7,309 nucleotides of DNA from Bacteroidota bacterium (GTDB lineage: Bacteria; Bacteroidota; Bacteroidia; Flavobacteriales; Weeksellaceae): NCBI GenBank assembly GCA_023388015.1, contig JAEWHB010000152.1:1-7309 (forward strand). Direction: 5' to 3'. This document shows positions 1 through 5,680 of this stretch, one piece after another. The position numbers and the translations under genes are program-made. Position 1 is the first letter of the stretch. The number at the start of each line of letters is the position of its first letter. The notes under the pieces were generated by a model. That model did no database searches. It saw only the letters and a list, made by a program, of their open reading frames with translations, and had not been told where the DNA came from.

Positions 1-634
1 CTTCTACTTCTTCTTTTGCTCCTTCCAGTCCGGCTACATCTTTAAAGGTCACCCGGACTTTGTCGTTTTCGTCAAAAAGTTTCGCACGGGATTTCCCTAT
101 GTTGAAAATCTGCCCACCCGGACCACCGCCCGCAGCGCCCAATCTTCTGAACATAAAATACCAAATGGCTACAAAAATCAACACCCAAATGATGATGTTC
201 CAGAAAATACTGCTGAATTTGTCTGGTGGGATATTGGTATAATTCGTTTTTAAATTATTTTCCTGAATCGCACTTTCAATTTCGGTTTCGAAATTAGCGT
301 TATCCGCTACAATAAAAGAATACTGTGGCGAAGCCTGTGCAAATGCCGACATATTGGAGTTATCTTTGAAACCTTTGAATTCATCAAGTTTCAAAGCTTC
401 ATCGGTCAGGTAAACATCTACTTTGTTTTCTTCTAGGTTCAACCGAACCGTTTTTACATACCCATCATTCAGGTATTCAAAAAAGGTTCCTCTGTCCAGG
501 CGCTTGGAATCTGTTCCCATGCTGCTTGAAAAGAACCAGAACCCAATTAATAAAAACCCCACTATGGCATAAATCCACATCGGGTTAAAAACATTGTTAT
601 TTGGTTTTTTCTGATTATTATCTTTATTGTTCAA
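1..634 (-). CDS. ftsH: ATP-dependent zinc metalloprotease FtsH, N-terminal part (runs off the left edge)
   Basis: FtsH is a membrane-anchored AAA+ zinc protease that degrades misfolded membrane proteins and short-lived regulators. The 211 visible residues show an Asn/Lys-rich cytoplasmic tail (1-18) and a first membrane helix (about 19-35). A periplasmic domain of roughly 105 residues follows, then a second helix (about 143-162), the Gly-rich linker after FRRLGAAGGGPGG, and the start of the AAA domain with VTFKDVAG (195-202). The Walker, SRH and HExxH motifs lie beyond the window. The start is TTG at 634-632: an in-frame TAA lies two codons upstream, and the first internal ATG (Met19) would remove the N-terminal tail and begin inside the helix. 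It follows rsfS by 10 nt, so the two are probably cotranscribed. Identity is very secure; the non-ATG start is inferred from the reading frame. Confidence 0.96.
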   Translation of the reverse strand, partial: MNNKDNNQKKPNNNVFNPMWIYAIVGFLLIGFWFFSSSMGTDSKRLDRGTFFEYLNDGYVKTVRLNLEENKVDVYLTDEALKLDEFKGFKDNSNMSAFAQASPQYSFIVADNANFETEIESAIQENNLKTNYTNIPPDKFSSIFWNIIIWVLIFVAIWYFMFRRLGAAGGGPGGQIFNIGKSRAKLFDENDKVRVTFKDVAGLEGAKEEVE

Positions 635-644
635 GTCTTAATTT

Positions 645-1007
645 TTAAATGGTTATCGCTATTTCTTTGGCATCGCCCCACAAACTCTCTATGTCATAAT
701 ATTCGCGGTCTTGTTTCTGGAAAACATGGACGATGATGTTGGTATAATCTATCAATATCCATTGCGCGTTTTCCGTACCTTCCACATGCCAAGGTTTTTC
801 CTTTGTTTCTTTTCTGACTCTCTTCTCTATCGCTGCTGCAATGGATGAAACGTGTGTATTGGAATTTCCCGAACAAATGATGAAATATTCGCAAAATGCG
901 TTTTCAATTTCTCTCAGGTCCAACAATACAACATCTTCAGCTTTCAAGTCAAGGATGGAATCAACTATGGTATCAATTAATGTCTTAGAATCTACTTTTT
1001 TACTCAT
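645..1007 (-). CDS. rsfS: Ribosome silencing factor RsfS (Iojap/YbeB family)
   Basis: RsfS binds ribosomal protein uL14 on the free 50S subunit and blocks joining with 30S, lowering translation in stationary phase or starvation. This is established for the family. The 120-residue protein is a single small domain of normal family length. Recognisable parts are the helix after SKTLIDTIVDSI, the conserved CEYFIICSGNSNTHVSSIA stretch (39-57), PWHVEG (72-77), and the C-terminal block from about residue 83 that includes DYTNIIVHVF (87-96), REYYDIESLW (101-110) and GDA. It is cytoplasmic, with no signal peptide or membrane segment. It is probably the first gene of an rsfS-ftsH operon, with a good -7 box about 19 bases ahead of its ATG, and it diverges from birA. 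Confidence 0.96.
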   Translation of the reverse strand: MSKKVDSKTLIDTIVDSILDLKAEDVVLLDLREIENAFCEYFIICSGNSNTHVSSIAAAIEKRVRKETKEKPWHVEGTENAQWILIDYTNIIVHVFQKQDREYYDIESLWGDAKEIAITI

Positions 1008-1025
1008 TCAAACTTTTATAATTTG

Positions 1026-1033
1026 CAAAATTA
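1026..1033 (-). promoter_or_regulatory. Candidate -7 promoter element for rsfS-ftsH
   Basis: On the minus strand this reads TAATTTTG, an exact match to the Bacteroidota -7 consensus TAnnTTTG. It lies about 19 bases upstream of the rsfS ATG, which would give a 5' leader of roughly 10-15 bases. No TTG is found at the usual -33 distance; the nearest variant is a TTA with a 21-base spacer. The promoter is therefore probable rather than certain. Confidence 0.5.
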
Positions 1034-1038
1034 GTGAA

Positions 1039-1057
1039 TTATCCACTATGGTGATAA
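1039..1057. repeat. Imperfect inverted repeat in the rsfS-birA divergent intergenic region
   Basis: TTATCCAC and GTGATAA flank a 4-base centre (TATG) and form a 7-bp inverted repeat with one unpaired C. It lies just upstream of the rsfS -7 box, in the spacer of that minus-strand promoter, where a regulator could bind. The AT-rich background makes a chance match quite possible. Confidence 0.25.
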
Positions 1058-1101
1058 GATTTTAAATAACTTTAGCTGCTAAATTAATTTCGGAAAAACC
1101 G

Positions 1102-1818
1102 ATGGAGATTTTTCATTTCGACTCGCTTCCAAGCACTAATTCAAAGCTGCTTGAATTGTCCAAAAAAAATGCCAAATCATGGACGATAGTTTCAACCTTT
1201 GAGCAAACTGCCGGAAAAGGCTATTCAGGTAATCAATGGACTTCAGATTCTGGAAAAAACATTGCAGTTAGTATGTTGATTAAGAGCGCATTAAATTATA
1301 ATGAACTAATTTACTTTAACCAATGGCTTTGCAATACTGTGTCTAAGTATTTAAAAAGATACTCAGATGAAGTCTATGTCAAATGGCCCAATGATATCAT
1401 CCTCCGCAATAAAAAAGTTTGCGGTATCTTAATTGAAACGCATAAGTCTGAAAATGAGTTAAATATAATTTCAGGAATCGGAGTAAATGTGAATCAAACC
1501 GATTTTAAATTGCTTCCAAAAGCCGGTTCGCTTGCCACTCAAACGGGTAAAGAATTTGATTTAGAGGAAATTTTGTCAGATTTACTGACAGAATTGGTAA
1601 GTTCTTATGAGCAAATTGAAAACAAAGAATGGGAAAATATATTTTCCACTTATAATCAAAATTTATTTCGATTAAATCAAACTTCTGAGTTCATGATAAA
1701 GGAGGAGAAATTCGAAGCAACCATAAAAGGCGTGGACGAAAACGGACAATTAATTCTTGAAAATTCTGCTGGCGAAATACTAAAATATCCCCATAAATCC
1801 ATTGAAATGATTTATTAA
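1102..1818 (+). CDS. birA: Biotin--[acetyl-CoA-carboxylase] ligase (monofunctional BirA)
   Basis: This enzyme activates biotin with ATP to biotinyl-5'-AMP and transfers it to the acceptor lysine of biotin carboxyl carrier proteins such as acetyl-CoA carboxylase AccB. The 238-residue protein lacks the N-terminal winged-helix domain of E. coli BirA, so it should be a ligase only, not a repressor. Visible motifs are STN (11-13), the biotin-binding loop QTAGKGYSGNQW (35-46), KWPNDI with the catalytic-region lysine (94-99), KVCGILIET (105-113) and GIGVNVNQ (125-132). A small C-terminal SH3-like domain follows from about 190. The loop departs from the usual GRGRxGR form. The ATG is preceded by a possible 4-bp hairpin (TCGG, five A, CCGA) that includes the first base of the start codon. 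The gene diverges from rsfS. Confidence 0.93.
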   Translation: MEIFHFDSLPSTNSKLLELSKKNAKSWTIVSTFEQTAGKGYSGNQWTSDSGKNIAVSMLIKSALNYNELIYFNQWLCNTVSKYLKRYSDEVYVKWPNDIILRNKKVCGILIETHKSENELNIISGIGVNVNQTDFKLLPKAGSLATQTGKEFDLEEILSDLLTELVSSYEQIENKEWENIFSTYNQNLFRLNQTSEFMIKEEKFEATIKGVDENGQLILENSAGEILKYPHKSIEMIY

Positions 1819-1824
1819 TTAAAT

Positions 1825-1854
1825 TTGTTAGACTGGTCTAACTTTATATATTTG
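1825..1854 (+). promoter_or_regulatory. Promoter of the TonB receptor-thioredoxin operon
   Basis: TTG at 1825-1827 and TATATTTG at 1847-1854 match the Bacteroidota -33 and -7 elements (TTG, TAnnTTTG) with a 19-base spacer, inside the accepted range. Transcription would start around 1859-1862, just ahead of the ATG at 1874. This is the best-formed promoter in the window. Confidence 0.7.
1827..1842. promoter_or_regulatory. Perfect palindromic operator candidate in the promoter spacer
   Basis: GTTAGAC-TG-GTCTAAC is a perfect 7-bp inverted repeat with a 2-base centre. It begins at the last base of the -33 TTG and ends 4 bases before the -7 box. A dimeric repressor bound here would block the sigma factor, and the size and symmetry suit a TetR-type or similar dimer. 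No regulator gene is in the window. The alternative is a weak terminator for birA: a 6-bp stem with a CTGG loop followed by a T-rich run. The stem is short and AT-rich, so the operator reading is preferred. Confidence 0.55.
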
Positions 1855-1873
1855 CATCGTGAAATATTATTTT

Positions 1874-3916
1874 ATGAAGAAGAATTTATGGGTGATTGTT
1901 TTGATCATTTCTACAAATTTAGTTGCGCAAATAGACAGTTTGAACATTCACGAAGATGTGAGTGAGTTAGAAGGCGTGGTAATGACAGGAACTATGAAAG
2001 AAGTAAAACGTTTGGACAGTCCGATTCCGGTGGAAGTAGTAACAGCAGAATTGTTCAAAAAAAATCCAACACCTAGTTTATTTGAATCCGTAGGAATGGT
2101 AAACGGCGTAAGGCCGCAGTTAAATTGCAATGTTTGCAATACCGGTGATATTCACATCAATGGGATGGAAGGTCCTTATACAATGATTTTGATCGATGGA
2201 ATGCCCATTGTAAGCGCCCTTTCCAGTGTTTATGGTTTAAGTGGAATTCCCAATAGTATGGTGGAAAGAATCGAAGTAGTGAAAGGCCCCGCTTCGTCAT
2301 TGTACGGTTCGGAAGCGATGGGTGGAATCATCAATGTTATAACAAAAGATACCTCCAAAGCCTCCAAGTTTTCAGCAGATTTTTTTACCACAACTTGGTT
2401 GGAATACAGTGCAGATGTTTCGACTAAATTCAAAATCGGGAAAGCAAATGCTTTGTTGGGAGCGAATTATTTCAAATACGACGACAAAAGGGATAACAAC
2501 CAAGATAATTTTACCGATCTGACTTTGCAAGACCGGATTTCAGTTTTCAATAAATGGAATTTTGAACGAAGAGAGAATCGACTGGCGAGTATTGGGCTCC
2601 GATATGTGTATGAAGACCGCTGGGGCGGAGAAATGCAATGGGACAAACGCAAACACAGAGGTAGCGATGAAATTTACGGCGAAACGATTTTTACTTCCAG
2701 ACTCGAGGCAATCGGAATGTATCAACTTCCCACAAAAGAGAACATTTACATGCAATTTTCCTATAATTACCACGATCAAAATTCATGGTATGGAAACACG
2801 CCGTTTATGGCCAATCAAGAAGTGTTTTTTGGACAAGCGTATTGGGATAAATCTATTGGGAAACATAATTTATTGATAGGTGTAAGTTTGCGACACACGG
2901 AATACGATGACAATACACCGGCAACTTTGTCCGCTGACGGTGTGCAAAACGAGCCTTCCAACACCACTTTGCCGGGAATTTTTGTTCAAAACGAAATTAA
3001 ATTCAACCCGCAACATACTTTATTATTAGGATACCGATATGATTATGATGACAACCACGGCAATATCCATTCGCCGAGAATTGCTTATAAATTTAGTTCG
3101 TTCAACAAAAAACATACGCTTCGCGGAAGTTTCGGCACCGGTTTTCGCGTGGTGAATTTATTTACAGAAGACCACGCGGCTTTGACCGGTGCGAGAGAAG
3201 TTGTGATTATGGAAGAATTAAATCCTGAAAAATCTTACAATGGAAATTTAAACTACGTAACCCGATTTACCACAGATTTTATGAATATTGACTTTGACCT
3301 CACTGGTTTTTATTCGTATTTCACCAATAAAATTCTAGGTGATTACGATGTAAATCCCAACCAAATTGTGTACAAAAATTTAGAAGGACACGCAGTATCG
3401 CAAGGCATCTCCTTCAATACTAATCTTACATTTGACTTTCCGCTGAAAATTTCAGCCGGCGTATCGTATATGGAAGTTTTCCGAAAAGAAAAAGACGTAA
3501 ATGGAGTAGAAGTGAGGCAAGAAGAATGGTTTGCTCCGAAATGGTCGGGAACCTTTGTTCTAAGTTATACCTTGCCTCAGAATTTCATCATTGATTTTAC
3601 CGGAAACTGGAATGGCTCTATGCGTTTGCCTATTTTACCAAATGATTACCGACCGGAATATTCGCCATGGTTTTGCATTGCAAATATCCAATTGACCAAG
3701 AAATTCAACAATGGAATCGAAATTTACGGAGGCGTGAAAAATTTATTTGATTTCATACCAAATCAAGATCCGCTGATGCGTGCGTTTGACCCTTTTGATC
3801 AAAATGTAGAAGATCCTATAAACAATCCATACGGATATACTTTTGATACATCCTATAATTATGCTTCATTGCAAGGAATTAGAGGGTTTTTAGGTTTGCG
3901 ATATCATCTATTTTAA
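1874..3916 (+). CDS. TonB-dependent outer-membrane receptor
   Basis: This is a ligand-gated outer-membrane transporter energised by TonB-ExbBD; iron, haem, siderophore or another metal complex is the likely cargo, but the substrate cannot be read from the sequence. With the ATG start the protein has 680 residues: a signal peptide (1-19, ending NLVAQ), a TonB-box-like LEGVVMTGT (32-40), a plug domain (about 45-160) with ILIDGMP, IPNSMVERIEVVKGP and SLYGSEAMGGIINVIT, and then a 22-strand-type barrel ending in aromatic Phe. The barrel carries GFRVVNLFTEDHAALTGAR, a segment seen in Bacteroidota receptors resembling HmuR/CirA. The plug contains NCNVCN (Cys85, Cys88). It lacks the carboxypeptidase-like N-terminal extension of SusC-type proteins. 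A GTG at 1859 is in frame five codons upstream, but it falls at the predicted transcription start and would put polar residues before the signal peptide. The thioredoxin-like gene follows after 20 nt. Confidence 0.93.
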   Translation: MKKNLWVIVLIISTNLVAQIDSLNIHEDVSELEGVVMTGTMKEVKRLDSPIPVEVVTAELFKKNPTPSLFESVGMVNGVRPQLNCNVCNTGDIHINGMEGPYTMILIDGMPIVSALSSVYGLSGIPNSMVERIEVVKGPASSLYGSEAMGGIINVITKDTSKASKFSADFFTTTWLEYSADVSTKFKIGKANALLGANYFKYDDKRDNNQDNFTDLTLQDRISVFNKWNFERRENRLASIGLRYVYEDRWGGEMQWDKRKHRGSDEIYGETIFTSRLEAIGMYQLPTKENIYMQFSYNYHDQNSWYGNTPFMANQEVFFGQAYWDKSIGKHNLLIGVSLRHTEYDDNTPATLSADGVQNEPSNTTLPGIFVQNEIKFNPQHTLLLGYRYDYDDNHGNIHSPRIAYKFSSFNKKHTLRGSFGTGFRVVNLFTEDHAALTGAREVVIMEELNPEKSYNGNLNYVTRFTTDFMNIDFDLTGFYSYFTNKILGDYDVNPNQIVYKNLEGHAVSQGISFNTNLTFDFPLKISAGVSYMEVFRKEKDVNGVEVRQEEWFAPKWSGTFVLSYTLPQNFIIDFTGNWNGSMRLPILPNDYRPEYSPWFCIANIQLTKKFNNGIEIYGGVKNLFDFIPNQDPLMRAFDPFDQNVEDPINNPYGYTFDTSYNYASLQGIRGFLGLRYHLF

Positions 3917-3936
3917 AACAATAAATGAAATAATTT

Positions 3937-4377
3937 TTGAAAAGAATTTTAATTATCACCATATTATTTTTAGGTGTTTGTGTTTCAAATGCCCAAGAAA
4001 TTCATTCTTTAAGTGAATTAGAAGATAAACTGATTCAATATCCTAAAAATCTGGTCATTAAATTCTCAACAGATTGGTGTGGAATATGTAAAATTCAGGA
4101 TAGAAAAATTCAGAAGAATAAAGAATTAAACGAAATTCTAAACCATTCGATTTATTACCTTGAATTTGATGCAGAATCCACCGAAACTTTCAAATTCAAA
4201 GGGATTGAATTTAAACCTAGGAAAAATAAAATGCACGAATTTACAGAAACATTATTGGAGGGAAATCAGACGTATCCGGCTTGGGTTATATTGAATTCTG
4301 ATTTGGAAATAATTTTTAAATATAACGGATTGTTGAATGCCGAAGAATTGCTCTCTATTTTTAAAGAAATTTTGTAG
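3937..4377 (+). CDS. Exported thioredoxin-like protein with WCGIC active site
   Basis: A periplasmic thiol-disulfide protein of the thioredoxin fold, 146 residues. A signal peptide (about 1-19, ending SNA-Q) comes first. Next are a beta strand and the redox site WCGIC (47-51) in FSTDWCGIC, then a cis-proline motif TYPAW (112-116). Between them lies a longer connection than in classical thioredoxin, including a basic stretch FKPRKNK (92-98). The start is TTG at 3937-3939: the only nearby ATG (3925) is followed two codons later by a stop, and the TTG yields a textbook signal peptide. Cys15 in the hydrophobic core does not fit a lipobox, so this is probably not a lipoprotein. It follows the TonB receptor by 20 nt, suggesting one operon. 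Whether it acts as reductase, oxidase or on the receptor's own CxxC is not known. Confidence 0.85.
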   Translation: MKRILIITILFLGVCVSNAQEIHSLSELEDKLIQYPKNLVIKFSTDWCGICKIQDRKIQKNKELNEILNHSIYYLEFDAESTETFKFKGIEFKPRKNKMHEFTETLLEGNQTYPAWVILNSDLEIIFKYNGLLNAEELLSIFKEIL

Positions 4378-4403
4378 ATTTAATTTTTAAAACCTATTAC
4401 ATC

Positions 4404-4868
4404 ATGTCTGAAAAACTTTTTTACGCCATCAGAAGCGAAGATATAAATGCAGTAAAGGAAATTCTGAAAAAGGACAAATCATTGCTAAATGCCAAAGATC
4501 CTCGCGGTTCATCGCCTTTGTTGCTTGCGACTTATTATGGTTATGAAGATCTGACAGAATATCTGCTGACTTTGAATCCGGATGTGAATGAAAAGGATGG
4601 TTCGGGCAATACAGCGCTGATGGGGGTTTGTTTCAAAGGACACGAAGGAATTGTGAAAAAATTGCTGGAAGCCGGTGCAGATCCTAATATTCAAAATGCA
4701 ATGGGCGGAACTGCGCTTTCTTTTGCTGCAATGTTCAACAAAGTTGGATTGGTGCAATTACTTCTTCAGCACGGAGCCGATAAAAACATCAAAGACAATC
4801 AGGGAATGACCGCTCTTCAGCAGGCCGAACGTCAGGGTTTTTATGAAGTGATGGATTTTTTGAGATAA
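4404..4868 (+). CDS. Small ankyrin-repeat protein
   Basis: A 154-residue protein made almost entirely of ankyrin repeats, helix-turn-helix units used for protein binding. A partial capping repeat lies at about 3-30, full repeats at about 35-67, 68-100 and 101-133, and a shortened last repeat at 134-154. Repeat hallmarks are GSSPLLLATYYGYEDLTEYLL, GNTALMGVCFKGHEGIVKKLLEAGADPNIQ (68-97), GGTALSFAAMFNKVGLVQLL and GMTALQQAERQG. There is no signal peptide or membrane segment, so it is cytoplasmic. It starts 26 nt after the thioredoxin gene and may be cotranscribed or have its own weak promoter. Its end converges on yaaA with 2 nt between stops. Small ankyrin proteins are linked to catalase genes in some bacteria (AnkB-KatB in Pseudomonas aeruginosa); the YaaA neighbour fits a stress role only loosely. 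The partner is unknown. Confidence 0.9.
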   Translation: MSEKLFYAIRSEDINAVKEILKKDKSLLNAKDPRGSSPLLLATYYGYEDLTEYLLTLNPDVNEKDGSGNTALMGVCFKGHEGIVKKLLEAGADPNIQNAMGGTALSFAAMFNKVGLVQLLLQHGADKNIKDNQGMTALQQAERQGFYEVMDFLR

Positions 4869-4875
4869 ATTTATC
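4864..4875. repeat. 12-bp palindrome spanning both convergent stop codons
   Basis: GATAAATTTATC is a perfect palindrome that contains the TAA of the ankyrin gene (4866-4868) and the TAA of yaaA (4871-4873 on the minus strand). As RNA it could form only a 4-bp AT-rich stem, too weak for a normal intrinsic terminator. The symmetry partly follows from two facing TAA codons placed 2 nt apart. Confidence 0.4.
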
Positions 4876-5629
4876 GGGTAAAAACCAATTTGGTTTCCGT
4901 TGATAGTTTCTCGTCAAAAGCATAATTATTCTCATTGAATAATTTCACTTCGTCCAAAGTTGAAACTTCATTTTCAGCACAATAGCGAGCCATCATACCT
5001 CTTGCTTGTTTAAAAAAGACCATAATCGGTTTGAGTTGTCCGTTTTTAAAATCCAAAAATTCTACATCGATTTTAGGTGATTTTAATTTTTTGTCGTCCA
5101 ATACTTTGGAATATTCAACGCTGGCAAGATTCAATAAGATTTCGTTTTTCTTTAATTTAGAATTTACAAAGTCCGTGAGGGTTTCTTTCCAAAATCCGTA
5201 AAGATTTTTTGAACCGTTTACATCCAGTTTACTTCCCATTTCCAACCTGTAAAGCATAATTTTGTCACTGGGTTTAAGGATTCCATACAGTCCGGATAGT
5301 ATGAAAAGATTATTGTTCAGGTAATTTTGAGCGTTTTCCGATAAAGTTTCGGCATCCAAACCCCGATAAACTTCGCCTTTAAAAGCAAGTGCGGCTTGAA
5401 CACTGTTCTTTTTGGAAGGTTTGGTTTTCCAGTTTTGGTACCTTTCCAAATTCATTTCGGCCAAATCTTTTGAAATCGACATCAGTTTTTCCAAATCCTT
5501 GGATTTAAGCGTTTTTAAATTTTCCATAACCGTTTCGGATTGAGACAGAAATTTAGGCGTTGTATTTTTATTCCAACTTCCTTCGGTTTCCAGTGTCATT
5601 AGCTTTGCAGGGGATAATAAAATTTTCAT
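4871..5629 (-). CDS. yaaA: Peroxide stress protein YaaA (DUF328/UPF0246)
   Basis: YaaA proteins lower free intracellular iron during hydrogen peroxide stress and so limit Fenton damage to DNA and protein; in E. coli the gene belongs to the OxyR regulon. The 252-residue length is normal for the family. Conserved blocks are SPAK (6-9), AFKGEVYRGLDA (82-93), LSGLYGILKPSDKIMLYRLE (111-130), NLASVEYSK (167-175) and FFKQARGMMARY (205-216). The basic residues in these blocks fit the proposed DNA-binding character of the family. It is cytoplasmic, and the start MKILLSPAK is the usual one. It converges on the ankyrin gene and diverges, across 51 bases, from the frameshifted exported protein. No clear OxyR site or full -33/-7 promoter is visible upstream. 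Confidence 0.95.
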   Translation of the reverse strand: MKILLSPAKLMTLETEGSWNKNTTPKFLSQSETVMENLKTLKSKDLEKLMSISKDLAEMNLERYQNWKTKPSKKNSVQAALAFKGEVYRGLDAETLSENAQNYLNNNLFILSGLYGILKPSDKIMLYRLEMGSKLDVNGSKNLYGFWKETLTDFVNSKLKKNEILLNLASVEYSKVLDDKKLKSPKIDVEFLDFKNGQLKPIMVFFKQARGMMARYCAENEVSTLDEVKLFNENNYAFDEKLSTETKLVFTR

Positions 5630-5630
5630 G

Positions 5631-5661
5631 TTGCTAAAATAATTACAATTCTTTACTTTTA
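5631..5661 (+). promoter_or_regulatory. Possible promoter for the frameshifted exported protein
   Basis: TTG at 5631-5633 and TACTTTTA at 5654-5661 resemble the Bacteroidota -33 and -7 elements with a 20-base spacer. The -7 box has one mismatch (A for the final G). It would start transcription shortly before the ATG at 5681. The TTG sits directly upstream of the yaaA start codon in the 51-base divergent region. Confidence 0.35.
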
Positions 5662-5680
5662 GAACTCAAACCGATTTGCA

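Noticed and set aside
60..242. 60-codon plus-strand frame inside ftsH
   Set aside because: It lies opposite clear FtsH coding sequence (second membrane helix and linker) and has no recognisable protein features.
841..1065. 74-codon plus-strand frame over rsfS and its promoter
   Set aside because: It is antisense to conserved RsfS sequence and runs across the intergenic region; no promoter or family signal supports it.
1827..1854. Intrinsic terminator of birA
   Set aside because: The hairpin would have a 6-bp mostly AT stem, and the following T stretch is interrupted by A. Its exact fit between promoter elements favours an operator, though a dual role is not excluded.
2562..2876. 104-codon frame within the TonB receptor gene
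   Set aside because: It is a different frame of a strongly supported barrel-coding region, with no domain or start signal.
3978..3984. Lipoprotein cysteine in the thioredoxin-like protein
   Set aside because: The cysteine (residue 15) is preceded by Val, which does not fit a lipobox, and a normal signal peptidase I site (SNA-Q) follows.
1859..4868. SusC/SusD-type glycan uptake locus
   Set aside because: The receptor is too short, has no carboxypeptidase-like N-terminal extension, and no SusD-like lipoprotein follows.
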